Source: Nostoc sp. MS1
GTDB taxonomy: Bacteria > Cyanobacteriota > Cyanobacteriia > Cyanobacteriales > Nostocaceae
Length of the DNA stretch: 64,000 nucleotides
Direction of reading: 5' to 3'
Assembly: GCF_019976755.1 (NCBI RefSeq)
Contig: NZ_AP023441.1
Span: forward strand, 248,001-312,000
The notes beneath the pieces are model-generated. The model did no database searches and was not told the origin of the DNA. It saw only the letters and a program-made list of their open reading frames with translations. Made by a program: the position numbers and the translations under genes. Of this stretch, positions 16,512 to 25,663 are shown piece by piece; position 1 is the first letter of the stretch, and each line of letters begins with the position of its first letter.

Positions 16512-19500
16512 ATGAAAATTGACGAATTAACTATGCGATTCAACGAGCTATCAACTTATTTACATAATTTATATCATTTGATTGACCGTCATCCTTTGAC
16601 ACTTAATCCTGATAGTTATGTTATTGATGCTATTAGCTTGATGAATCAGCAACAATGCCAGAGTGTGCAATCTCATAACTTTAACTCATCGGCTGCTTGT
16701 AGCAATATTAATTTACAAGAAACTAGTTATGTTTTAGTCATTGATTCAGGACATTTGTTGGGTATCTTCACGGAGCAAGATTTAGTCAAGTTGGCAGCAT
16801 CAACAGTTGATTTCGCCAATGTCAAGATTACTAAAGTGATGCAACAGCCAGCCATCACAATGAAAATTGCAGATTTTCAAGACATTTTTATAGTCTTCTC
16901 CTTATTGCTTCAGCATCAAATCCGTCACTTACCAATTTTGAACGATAGTGAGCAACTGGTTGGCATTGTAACTATCACTAGCTTGTTGCAAGGATTGAAT
17001 CAGTGGCAAACTTTTTGTAACCTCCAAGCTTTCAGTCACTTATCTCCCAAGCCTATCGAATACTGCAATAGTGACTTTAGCAGACGGCATCAACAAGGAA
17101 AAGTGATGTTTTATAGTGACATGGCTGAAGATGTTACCAATCTCAAACAGGCAGAAGAATCACTACGACAGAGTGAAGCTAGATTAAAATTAGCCTTGGA
17201 ATCTGCCAACATGGGCATCTGGGATTGGAATATTTTGACTGATGAAGCCGTCTGGTCAGCTAATATGGGGTCACTATATGGTCTGCCGAACACAACTTTA
17301 AATCCCAATTTTCAAAGCTTTCTGAAATTAATTCATCCGCAAGACCGAGAAGCTTTCCAGCAATCCATAACTAATATTATTGAGCAAGGAGGTCAATTTA
17401 CGGTTGAATATCGGACTGTCTGGCCTGATGGTAGTATTCACTGGCTCTGTGGCAAAGGTCAAGTTTACTACAACGATTCTGGTCAAGCAATCAGGATGAT
17501 TGGCACAACTAGAGACATTACAGATCGCAAACAATCAGAATTAGCCCTAAGAGAAAGTGAAGAGTTCTATCGCTCCGTTTTTACAGCCATGAGTGAGGGA
17601 ATTGTATTACAGCAAGCTGATGGCAAGATTATCACTTGCAATGCCAGTGCGGAAAGAATTTTAGGGTTGAACCGAGAGCAAATTATAGGTCGCACCTCTG
17701 ATGATGGGCGTTGGCTAACCATTCGGGAAGATGGCTCACCCTTCCCTAGTGATGAGTATCCAGCAATGATAACTTTACGCACAGGCAAACCCTGTTCTAA
17801 TGTGAATCTGGGAATTTACAAACCTGATGGTCAATTGACTTGGATTTCAATTAACTCTCAGCCTTTGTATCGGGAAAATGAAACAGTCCCTTATGCGGTA
17901 GTGACATCCTTTGCCGATATTAGCGAACGACAAGCCGCACTGCGCGATCGCCAAGTTGCAGAACAAAAAATTCGTGAGCAAGCAGCTTTATTAGAAATTG
18001 CTACCGATGCCATTTATGTACGAGATTTAGATAGCGAAATCTTATTCTGGAATCAAGGTGCAGAACGGTTGTATGGTTGGTCAAAACAGGAAGCTATAGG
18101 TAGGAATGCGCGAGATATACTATACACAGAAACTTTAATTCACCAGAATGAGCAGGCTTTTAACGTGGTGACTGAGGTAGGAGTATGGCAAGGTGAGTTA
18201 CATAAATTAACTAAACACGGCAAAGAAGTGATTGTCGAAAGCCGTTGGACACTGATGCGTGATGCGGACGGAGAAGCAAAATCAATTTTAATTGTTGATA
18301 CTGATATTACCCACAAAAAACAACTAGAAGAACAGTTTTTTCGCGCTCAGAGATTGGAAAGCTTGGGTACACTTGCCAGTGGCATTGCTCACGACTTGAA
18401 TAATATTTTGACACCAATCTTAGCTGCTGCCCAACTTCTGAAAGTCAAATTACCCAAAGAACAGAAGCGATCAGCTACGCTGGGCGGAACGCCATCGCCT
18501 AAAGTAGAGGGAGCATCATCACAATATCTGTTAGAGATTCTCGAAAATAACGCCAAGCGTGGCGCTGGTTTAGTCAAACAAGTGCTATCCTTTGCACGCG
18601 GCTTTAAAGGAGAGCGAATCACAGTCCAACTCAAGCACTTAATTACCGATATTATCTTGATTGGTAAACAGACATTTCCCAAATCGATTGAATTTACTGC
18701 CAGCATCCCGGAAGACCTTTGGACTGTAGCCGGAGATGTCACCCAATTACATCAAGTGCTGATGAATCTCGTTGTTAATGCCCGTGATGCTATGCCAGAT
18801 GGTGGCATTATTAACATCACAGCAGAAAATATTGCCATTGATGAAACCTACGCCAGCATGGTGTTAGAGGCTAATGTTGGCAATTATATTCAAGTAACTG
18901 TTACAGATACAGGTGTAGGTATGGCTTCAGAAATCTTAGATAAAATTTTTGATCCATTCTTCACCACAAAAGACGTAGGAGTAGGTACAGGATTAGGACT
19001 GTCAACCGTATTAGGTATCATTAAGAGTCATGGCGGTTTTGTTACTGTCTCTAGCACAGTTGATCAAGGTAGCAAATTTACGCTGTTCTTGCCAGCGATT
19101 CAAGGAATGGCAGACGTAACAGTTAAGGAGATAGAAACACCAATAGGCAAGGGAGAATTAATTCTCATTGTCGATGATGAAGCGCCAATTTGTGAAATTG
19201 CCAAGATGATTCTCCAAGATAATAACTACAATGTCCTAACTGCTTCTAATGGTATCGAAGCGATCGCCCTCTATGCCCAAAACAAACATCGCATTAATGT
19301 TGTGATTATGGATATGATGATGCCCGAAATGGATGGGATCACAGCCATTCGTACCTTGAAAAAAATGAACTCCCAGGTGCGAATTGTTGCTAGCAGTGGG
19401 ATCAATTCAGATGAAACTTTATCACAAGCAGCCATAGTAGGTGTAGAGCAAGTGTTACCCAAACCCTTCACCGCCAAGGACTTACTCAACTGCCTGCATC

Positions 19501-19523
19501 ATTTACTCAGGGTGGAAAATTAA
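16512..19523 (+). CDS. Hybrid sensor histidine kinase, CBS-PAS-PAS-PAS-HisKA-HATPase-REC
   Basis: A 1003-residue cytoplasmic sensor; no membrane segment is seen. In order: a CBS pair (about 15-170, with LGIFTEQDLVKLA and LVGIVTITSLL), three PAS/PAC domains (about 215-345, 350-475, 495-615), a HisKA box with phospho-acceptor His627 in SGIAHDLNN, an ATPase domain with NARDAM, DTGVGM and GTGLGLS boxes, and a receiver domain (about 885-1000) with Asp934 in IMDMMMPEMDG and Lys in LPKPF. The CBS domains suggest sensing of adenine nucleotides. An in-frame repeat lies within the HisKA region. No response regulator gene is adjacent. Confidence 0.93.
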   Translation: MKIDELTMRFNELSTYLHNLYHLIDRHPLTLNPDSYVIDAISLMNQQQCQSVQSHNFNSSAACSNINLQETSYVLVIDSGHLLGIFTEQDLVKLAASTVDFANVKITKVMQQPAITMKIADFQDIFIVFSLLLQHQIRHLPILNDSEQLVGIVTITSLLQGLNQWQTFCNLQAFSHLSPKPIEYCNSDFSRRHQQGKVMFYSDMAEDVTNLKQAEESLRQSEARLKLALESANMGIWDWNILTDEAVWSANMGSLYGLPNTTLNPNFQSFLKLIHPQDREAFQQSITNIIEQGGQFTVEYRTVWPDGSIHWLCGKGQVYYNDSGQAIRMIGTTRDITDRKQSELALRESEEFYRSVFTAMSEGIVLQQADGKIITCNASAERILGLNREQIIGRTSDDGRWLTIREDGSPFPSDEYPAMITLRTGKPCSNVNLGIYKPDGQLTWISINSQPLYRENETVPYAVVTSFADISERQAALRDRQVAEQKIREQAALLEIATDAIYVRDLDSEILFWNQGAERLYGWSKQEAIGRNARDILYTETLIHQNEQAFNVVTEVGVWQGELHKLTKHGKEVIVESRWTLMRDADGEAKSILIVDTDITHKKQLEEQFFRAQRLESLGTLASGIAHDLNNILTPILAAAQLLKVKLPKEQKRSATLGGTPSPKVEGASSQYLLEILENNAKRGAGLVKQVLSFARGFKGERITVQLKHLITDIILIGKQTFPKSIEFTASIPEDLWTVAGDVTQLHQVLMNLVVNARDAMPDGGIINITAENIAIDETYASMVLEANVGNYIQVTVTDTGVGMASEILDKIFDPFFTTKDVGVGTGLGLSTVLGIIKSHGGFVTVSSTVDQGSKFTLFLPAIQGMADVTVKEIETPIGKGELILIVDDEAPICEIAKMILQDNNYNVLTASNGIEAIALYAQNKHRINVVIMDMMMPEMDGITAIRTLKKMNSQVRIVASSGINSDETLSQAAIVGVEQVLPKPFTAKDLLNCLHHLLRVEN
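18467..18498. repeat. Dispersed-repeat-like palindromic insert inside the histidine kinase gene
   Basis: A GC-rich 32-base stretch bounded by GCGAT and ATCGC with CTACGCTGGGCGGAACG in the middle resembles the short palindromic repeats of Nostoc intergenic DNA. It encodes part of a Lys/Ser/Gly/Pro-rich loop (RSATLGGTPSPK) after the first HisKA helix, where related kinases appear to have a short turn, so it looks like an in-frame capture. Confidence 0.45.
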
Positions 19524-19554
19524 AGAATGAGGTGTGGCAGAAATGGCGATCGCT

Positions 19555-19651
19555 AGTGGATTGTCTAGACTAAAATAGTGCAATAAGTTGACTCCTAGCC
19601 TCTGTGTCTCTGTGGTTAATTAATGCAACATTTTAGCTTAGACATTTCACT
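19555..19651. repeat. 97-bp MITE-like element between two convergent genes
   Basis: About 33-base arms: AGTGGATTGTCTAGACTAAA at 19555-19574 corresponds to the reverse complement of the right end (TTTTAGCTTAGACATTTCACT, ending 19651), and agreement continues inward through TGCAATAA / TTAATGCA. Roughly three quarters of positions pair. The loop carries the phrase CCTCTGTGTCTCTGTGGTT, common in Nostoc spacers. No open frame. Confidence 0.6.
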
Positions 19652-19706
19652 CTATACTTAAAACTGTCTCAGAAATCAAATTGGATTCCTATATCGCTTT
19701 ACTTAA

Positions 19707-20735
19707 TTAGGTATTAGTTTCGCCTTTCAACTCATCAATTTGTAGTAAGCTGACAACTAAACCTGCGATTGGTACAGCTAGAAAAACACCTAGTAGCCCA
19801 GCAATTCTTGCTCCAATTAATAAAGCAAAAAATGTCACGAGTGGGTTGATATCGACTGAATTTTGCATAATTCGCGGTGAAATTAAGTTATCTTGAATTT
19901 GCTGGAGTATAATTGAAACTGCTAAAACTTTGAAAGCAAGTACAATATCTTGAATTAGTAAAATTAAAAAGACAGTACCAATTCCCAAGGTTGCACCAAT
20001 CCCTGGAACGGCATCAAGAATGCCGATAATTAGGGACAAAACTAAGGGATAAGGAACCTGTAATAATATAAAAACTAAACAAGTAGAAATAGACAGAAAT
20101 AACATTAAAAGTAATTGCCCTCGGAAAAACCCCAAGAGCTTTTCTTCAACTGTAGCCGCGAAATAATTACGAGATTTTTCTGGAATGAATTTCAAGACGA
20201 AACGCCAAACATTTTCCCCATTTAGTAACATAAAAAGGGTAACAACTGTAATAAAAATTAGATTAACAAAATTGGTAAGTGATGTTCCTAAAATACTAAT
20301 TAAATAATTAACACTAGCTAAGGCAAAGTTTTGGATTCTTTCGGCAATAGCATCAAGATTTAATTGTAAATTGCGAGTTTGCAGAAAAGATTCTAGTTGT
20401 GCTACTAAAGAACCCACAGAATTAGCAATTTCCAAAAATCTATCAATGAGTTGTTGCCCTTGAGATAAGATTGCTAAACCAAGAGTGGTTGCTAAAGCAA
20501 TAGCAATCAAGAGGCTGATGAGGAAAACTAAAATAACTGCGACTGTGCGAGGTAGAAAGCGCCGCAACCATCGCACAGGATAGTTTAATAAAGCGGCTAA
20601 GATGGCTGCAAATGTAAAAACTACAATTACCGTTTCAAAATAAACAAAAAGCTGTAAAGCAGCCCAACCAAAAGCGAACAATAGTAAGAAGCGAATGATA
20701 AAAGAATTATTTAGTCGCTGTCGGATATTGTTCAT
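19707..20735 (-). CDS. AI-2E family (PerM/UPF0118) membrane transporter
   Basis: A 342-residue inner-membrane protein with about eight hydrophobic segments in the AI-2E permease pattern: paired N-terminal helices (about 13-55), a helix near 60-85, a long soluble stretch (about 90-140), then helices with the conserved GILDAVPGIGATLG block at about 235-250 and RIAGLLGVFLAVPIAG near 310-325. Members export or exchange small molecules or ions; the AI-2 role is proven for few. It starts 117 bases downstream of the PFK gene on the same strand, possibly a separate unit. Confidence 0.88.
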   Translation of the reverse strand: MNNIRQRLNNSFIIRFLLLFAFGWAALQLFVYFETVIVVFTFAAILAALLNYPVRWLRRFLPRTVAVILVFLISLLIAIALATTLGLAILSQGQQLIDRFLEIANSVGSLVAQLESFLQTRNLQLNLDAIAERIQNFALASVNYLISILGTSLTNFVNLIFITVVTLFMLLNGENVWRFVLKFIPEKSRNYFAATVEEKLLGFFRGQLLLMLFLSISTCLVFILLQVPYPLVLSLIIGILDAVPGIGATLGIGTVFLILLIQDIVLAFKVLAVSIILQQIQDNLISPRIMQNSVDINPLVTFFALLIGARIAGLLGVFLAVPIAGLVVSLLQIDELKGETNT

Positions 20736-20852
20736 TATTTCCTTGTTTAGTTATTCTATTTGGCGGGCAGGAAAGTTAATTTTATCACGCTTCCCAGTTC
20801 AGCTTACCGCACCAATAAGACAAAGCTTCCACCCAAGGAATGAAATAACAAA

Positions 20853-21926
20853 TTAACCTTTTTCGCCTACATAAATACCTAAACAACGCGCACTCTGCAC
20901 TAAAGAACTGTGAGGGTTAACGTGTAAAGGACTTTGCACTACTACATCCTCAATCGGGACTGGGATAACTTCACCATTTTGCCAAGCCACCATTTTGCCA
21001 AATTGACCTTGAGCGATTAAATCCACGGCTGTCTTACCAAAAACTGTGGCGGTTAAACGGTCTAAGGCTGAGGGAATACCACCACGTTGGATATGTCCTA
21101 ATACAGAAACTCTGGTATCCATCAAATTGGCACTACATTGAGCTATTTGATCAGCGATATATTGACCACGACCGCATTTAGGAGATGAGACAGAAACCTT
21201 AATATTGTTCTCCACATCTTCCAGACATAACTTTGCCCCTTCAGCAACAACAACGATCGCAAATTTACGTCGCCAGCGATCGCGCAGTTCGGCTAAATGT
21301 TGACATAAACCGCTAATTGTGTATGATATTTCAGGAATCAATATGACATCTGCACCACCAGCAATACCTGCGTGTAATGCTAGATGTCCGGCGGAACGTC
21401 CCATAACTTCGACAATCATCACGCGATCGTGACTAGCAGCTGTAAAAGTCAGTCTATTTAAAGCATCGACAATAGTATTCACAGCTGTATCAAAACCAAT
21501 GGCGCGTTCTGTCAAAGCCACATCATTATCTATGGTTTTGGGAATACCAATTAAATTCCAGTGACCTTGGTTAGCGAGTTCATGGAGAATACTCAAACTA
21601 CCATCGCCGCCAATGACAATTAACGCATCTAAAGCCAAAGCCTTATAACTAGCCAGCATCTCATCAACATGGGCTAAAGTATCACCTTTATTAATTGTGC
21701 CTAAAATCGTACCACCCATATTCAGCAGAGGATCAATACCGCGCAGATCCCAGCCGTGCATATTGAGTGCGATCGCTTGACGTTCCAGTAAACCTTGGGT
21801 GGCATAAGGAATCCCCAATACTTCCCAATCATAAGTAAGTTTTGCATGGCTGACAACTGCACGAATTACACAGTTAAGCCCAGGACAATCACCACCACTG
21901 GTGAGGATACCAATTCGTTTACCCAT
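20853..21926 (-). CDS. pfkA: 6-phosphofructokinase
   Basis: A 357-residue PFK phosphorylating fructose 6-phosphate at C1. Seen: ATP loop TSGGDCPGLN at 9-18, GGDGS at 106-110, catalytic PKTIDND at 129-135, and MGRSAGHLAL and GHIQRGG blocks. Gly in GGDGS is the ATP-type residue, while Lys before TIDND is the residue of PPi-type enzymes (ATP enzymes of the E. coli type have Gly), so this belongs to the mixed Gly/Lys group whose members are usually ATP-dependent. It starts 10 bases after the end of the DHOD-like gene, clearly in an operon. In Synechocystis a similar DHOD-like/pfkA pair lies close to nifJ. Confidence 0.93.
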   Translation of the reverse strand: MGKRIGILTSGGDCPGLNCVIRAVVSHAKLTYDWEVLGIPYATQGLLERQAIALNMHGWDLRGIDPLLNMGGTILGTINKGDTLAHVDEMLASYKALALDALIVIGGDGSLSILHELANQGHWNLIGIPKTIDNDVALTERAIGFDTAVNTIVDALNRLTFTAASHDRVMIVEVMGRSAGHLALHAGIAGGADVILIPEISYTISGLCQHLAELRDRWRRKFAIVVVAEGAKLCLEDVENNIKVSVSSPKCGRGQYIADQIAQCSANLMDTRVSVLGHIQRGGIPSALDRLTATVFGKTAVDLIAQGQFGKMVAWQNGEVIPVPIEDVVVQSPLHVNPHSSLVQSARCLGIYVGEKG

Positions 21927-21936
21927 ATTGATTTAG

Positions 21937-22968
21937 TTACCCGTAATAATAAGAAGCCTCGTAAACTAGTCCCCATTCTGGCTGATAGCTTTGCAACGCC
22001 CGCATATATTGAGCGCGTTCAAAGGCGCTGGGGTTAGGACAGTGTTTTTGGCTCATGCTTCCCTGGAGTTGCTGTACTGACTCGTATTCGTGTTTTTCCA
22101 TCCATTGACGTATTTCTTGTTCGATACACTTGATGTGACCTATGCCATGTCTGAGGAGAACAGAACACAACATGGTAATATTTGCTCCAGCCATCAGCAT
22201 TTTTAAGACATCATGGGCGTTATAAATGCCACTGGTAGCTGCTAGATGAGCATGAACGCGGCCGTAGAGGATGGCAATCCAGCGCAGAGGTAGGCGCATT
22301 GCTTGGGGTGTGCTTAAAATTACATTAGGCTGTACTTCTAGGGTTTCTAAGTTAATATCCGGTTGGTAAAAACGATTAAACAAAACCAAGCCATCAGCCC
22401 CGGCATCATCTAGACGCTTGGCCATGTTTGCCATATTAGTAAAGTAAGGACTCAGCTTAATTGCTACCGGAATCTGCACGGCTGCTTTCACGACCTTGAG
22501 CATATCAATATAATGCTGCTCGATTTGTTCGCTAGTTAATTCAGGGTCGGTGTAGACTGAGTAAATATTTAACTCCAAAGCTGCTGCCCCTGCTTGTTCA
22601 ATCATTTTGGCGTAATCAGTCCAACCATCTAAGGAAGAACCGTTCAGACTGGCAATGATAGGGATTTTCACCTTTTCCTTAGCTTGGTGAATGAGATTTA
22701 GGTATTCTTCCGGGCCGATACGAAAATTTTGATATTGGGGGAAGTATGTTAATGATTCTGGAAAGCTTTCAGTTCCGTAAGTTAAATGATGCTCTAATTC
22801 GTAACTTTCTAAGCTCAACTGTTCTTCAAACAGAGAAGGTAAGACCACTGCGGCTGCACCAGCATCTTCCATCCAGAGAATGTTGTCAATCTCTGCCGAT
22901 AAAGGAGATGCGGACGGGACAAGCGGCGATCGCAATTTTAATCCCAGATAATTAGTAGTTAAATCCAT
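21937..22968 (-). CDS. Dihydroorotate dehydrogenase-like flavoprotein, not a canonical PyrD
   Basis: A 343-residue TIM-barrel protein of the DHOD family: TNYLGLKLRSPLVPSASPLS start, IPIIASLNGSS, IPVAIKLSPYFTNM (substrate/FMN Lys) and SGIYNAHDVLKMLMAGA (phosphate-binding end). The Asn-x-Ser-Cys-Pro-Asn catalytic-loop motif of true DHODs is replaced by LNIYSVYTDPE, so the normal catalytic Cys/Ser is missing and a pyrimidine role is doubtful. The gene lies between a P-type ATPase gene (26-base gap) and pfkA (10-base gap), in a nifJ-linked cluster, suggesting a redox role with PFOR or glycolysis. FMN binding is expected but unproven. Confidence 0.82.
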   Translation of the reverse strand: MDLTTNYLGLKLRSPLVPSASPLSAEIDNILWMEDAGAAAVVLPSLFEEQLSLESYELEHHLTYGTESFPESLTYFPQYQNFRIGPEEYLNLIHQAKEKVKIPIIASLNGSSLDGWTDYAKMIEQAGAAALELNIYSVYTDPELTSEQIEQHYIDMLKVVKAAVQIPVAIKLSPYFTNMANMAKRLDDAGADGLVLFNRFYQPDINLETLEVQPNVILSTPQAMRLPLRWIAILYGRVHAHLAATSGIYNAHDVLKMLMAGANITMLCSVLLRHGIGHIKCIEQEIRQWMEKHEYESVQQLQGSMSQKHCPNPSAFERAQYMRALQSYQPEWGLVYEASYYYG

Positions 22969-22994
22969 AATAATTTTTTCCTAAAAGTTAGTTA

Positions 22995-25583
22995 TTAAAC
23001 AGAAGCTCGTCTTCTGCGATAAAAGATTTTCAATTGTTCAAACCACAAAATACTGAAAATGCCTGCTGTGAAGCAGATGAATAAATCAATCGGATGTAGT
23101 GTGGAAAAGCGGAATAATTGCCGTAATACAGGTATGTAAAGTACAAAAGCGAGAAATACTAATGCCCCTCCTAACACCCACCACAAGGCTACATTGGTCA
23201 TCCGTGCTGGGTAAACATTGCGGGAATAGGAACGTACCATTTCCCAAATTGTGCGTGACCAAGAACGATTGGTTAAGATCAGGCTGAGGTTAGCGATAAT
23301 CAATGTGGTAAAGGTGAGGGCGCGGGCATCTAGTTCGCCTTGACCTCGATATAAAGCAGTCGCAAACACTACTAATAATACTAGTAAAATCCCTATACCT
23401 TGCAGCAAGGCTAAACCTAAAGTTCGGTCACTGAATAATGGTTCTTTGGGGTTGCGGGGTGGGCGGTGCATAATATTTACTTCTGGTGGTTCTGCCTCAA
23501 ACACTACTGAGCAAGCAGGGTCAATAATTAAGTGCAGAAAAGCGATATGAATCGGGAGTAACACTAGAGGCCACTTGAACAGCACCGGAATCAATGACAT
23601 TCCCGCAATGGGTATGTGAACAGCTAAGGTATAAGCCATTGCTTTTTTGAGATTGTCAAAGATGCGGCGACCAAGTTTGACAGCCTCAACAATTGAGGAG
23701 AAGTCATCATCAAGTAGCACTAAATCGGCGGCTTCACGGGCTACATCTGTACCCCTTCCCCCCATTGCAATACCGATGTGGGCTGATTTTAAGGCGGGGG
23801 CATCATTTACACCATCACCAGTCATGGCGACAATTTCCCCGTTATTTTTTAAGGCGTTGACCAGACGCAGCTTTTGTTCTGGGACAACCCGTGCAAAAAT
23901 ATTGACAGTTTTGATTCTGCGGGATAATTCCGCATCATCCATCTGCTCTAGTTCAGACCCAGTGATTACTTGTTCTGGGGAAACTAGCCCAACTTGACGA
24001 GCTATATTTTGGGCTGTACCAGGATAATCTCCAGTAATCATAACTACCTGAATACCAGCCGTGTAACATTCCTCAATTGCACTTCTGACGGTGGGGCGTA
24101 CTGGATCAGCTAATCCCACTAATCCTAGAAACTGAAAGTTGAAATCATGTTGTTCACCAGGTAGGTCTGTGTACTGGAAGTAAGCTTTAGCTACACCTAA
24201 AATGCGTAAGCCAGCATTGGCCATTTGGGCAATTTGTAGTGATAACTGCTGCATTTGTGCGGCATCAAAATGGCATAGATCGGCGATCGCTTCCGGTGCG
24301 CCTTTAGCAGCAATAATATAATTTGCACCATCGCTTGATTGCCAAACGTGAGACATAGCCAGCAATTCGGGCGATAGGGGGTATTCGCGGATTAATTTCC
24401 AGTCATCATGGAGATGTTCTGTATTAATTAAATAATGATTACCCAAGTCTTTAAAAGCTTTCTCCATCGGGTCAAAGGGGTCTTTTTGACTGGCGAGGAT
24501 ACTAAACTCTACTAACTGATGGTAAGTTTCTGGTAGGTCTGGCTGCTGGTGGTGACGGTTGAGATCGTAAAACTCATCTTCAGCAAACATCTGAGTCACT
24601 GACATCTGGTTAAAGGTGAGTGTGCCGGTTTTGTCCACACATAACACTGTTGCCGAACCAAGGGTTTCTACAGCTGGCATTCGCCTAGCCAAAACATGTT
24701 TCTGGGAGATTCGCCACGCACCCAACGCCAAAAAGATAGTCACGACTACAGGAAATTCGTTAGGTAAAATCGCCATTGCCAAAGCCAAACCAGCCAAAAA
24801 GCCGTTAAGCCAATTACCTCTGGTGATACCGTAGATAATGACGATCGCTACACAAATGGCGATCGCCACTATCGCTAGTTTTTTCACTAGTCGTCCGGTT
24901 TCCTGTTGTAATAAGGTTTCTTCCGGCGCTACAGTTTGTAATGCTTTACCAATCTTGCCAATTTCTGTATAACTACCCGTAGCTGTGACTTGGGCTATTC
25001 CTTGACCGCCTACCACCAAAGTCCCAGAGTAAACAAAAGGTAAATCATCGCCACCAGGACGGGCAATTTGAGATTGGGGGTTGCCAACAACCTTTCTCAC
25101 TGACACTGACTCACCAGTAAGTAAAGACTCATCACAAATCAAGTGCGTACTAGATAAAAGTATGGCATCAGCCGGGACGCGATCGCCTTCTGCCAGCACC
25201 AAAATATCTCCCCGCACTACTTCCCGTCCCGCAATGCGCCTTTGTTGACTGTCACGAATTACCAAAGCACGGGGGCTAGATAAATCTCGCAGTGCTTCTA
25301 AAGCATTCTCTGTTTTTTGCTCCTGATAAAGCGTGATACCCATGATAAAGAAGACAAAACCAAGTAAAATTAGTGCATCTTGTACCTCTCCCAAAAATAA
25401 ATAGATACCTCCACAAGCAACTAAAAGCAAAAAAATTGGTTCTTGCAAAATTTCCGAGGCGATGGTCAAAAGATGGCGCTGTTTACTAGAAGGCAGTTCG
25501 TTAAAACCTTCTCGCTGCAACCTGTAAGCGACTTCCTGTTGTGAAAGTCCAGTGAGAGTGTTGAGATCGAGTTCTTCTAGCAT
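22995..25583 (-). CDS. P-type cation-translocating ATPase
   Basis: An 862-residue P2-type pump. In order: cation-ATPase N-terminal domain (about 1-60), helices M1-M2, actuator domain with the TGES loop (LLTGESVSV, about 155), M3-M4, phosphorylation site Asp317 in CVDKTGTLT, nucleotide-binding domain with KGAPE, the hinge TGDGVNDAPAL, and six C-terminal membrane segments. The M4 ion-binding motif reads LPNEFP, differing from the PEGLP of Ca2+ pumps and of many Na+ pumps, so the ion cannot be assigned. It lies in the nifJ to pfkA cluster, 80 bases after nifJ. Confidence 0.92.
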   Translation of the reverse strand: MLEELDLNTLTGLSQQEVAYRLQREGFNELPSSKQRHLLTIASEILQEPIFLLLVACGGIYLFLGEVQDALILLGFVFFIMGITLYQEQKTENALEALRDLSSPRALVIRDSQQRRIAGREVVRGDILVLAEGDRVPADAILLSSTHLICDESLLTGESVSVRKVVGNPQSQIARPGGDDLPFVYSGTLVVGGQGIAQVTATGSYTEIGKIGKALQTVAPEETLLQQETGRLVKKLAIVAIAICVAIVIIYGITRGNWLNGFLAGLALAMAILPNEFPVVVTIFLALGAWRISQKHVLARRMPAVETLGSATVLCVDKTGTLTFNQMSVTQMFAEDEFYDLNRHHQQPDLPETYHQLVEFSILASQKDPFDPMEKAFKDLGNHYLINTEHLHDDWKLIREYPLSPELLAMSHVWQSSDGANYIIAAKGAPEAIADLCHFDAAQMQQLSLQIAQMANAGLRILGVAKAYFQYTDLPGEQHDFNFQFLGLVGLADPVRPTVRSAIEECYTAGIQVVMITGDYPGTAQNIARQVGLVSPEQVITGSELEQMDDAELSRRIKTVNIFARVVPEQKLRLVNALKNNGEIVAMTGDGVNDAPALKSAHIGIAMGGRGTDVAREAADLVLLDDDFSSIVEAVKLGRRIFDNLKKAMAYTLAVHIPIAGMSLIPVLFKWPLVLLPIHIAFLHLIIDPACSVVFEAEPPEVNIMHRPPRNPKEPLFSDRTLGLALLQGIGILLVLLVVFATALYRGQGELDARALTFTTLIIANLSLILTNRSWSRTIWEMVRSYSRNVYPARMTNVALWWVLGGALVFLAFVLYIPVLRQLFRFSTLHPIDLFICFTAGIFSILWFEQLKIFYRRRRASV

Positions 25584-25663
25584 GGTCTTGATTAATTCGT
25601 AATAGGTAATTCGTAATTTAAGAAAGTCAGATAGAATAAGACTTTTCAGTTGTCATCTATTCC

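Noticed and set aside
18389..18742. 117-codon open frame antisense within the histidine kinase gene
   Set aside because: Lies on the opposite strand of the HisKA/HATPase region, which is plainly coding on the plus strand.
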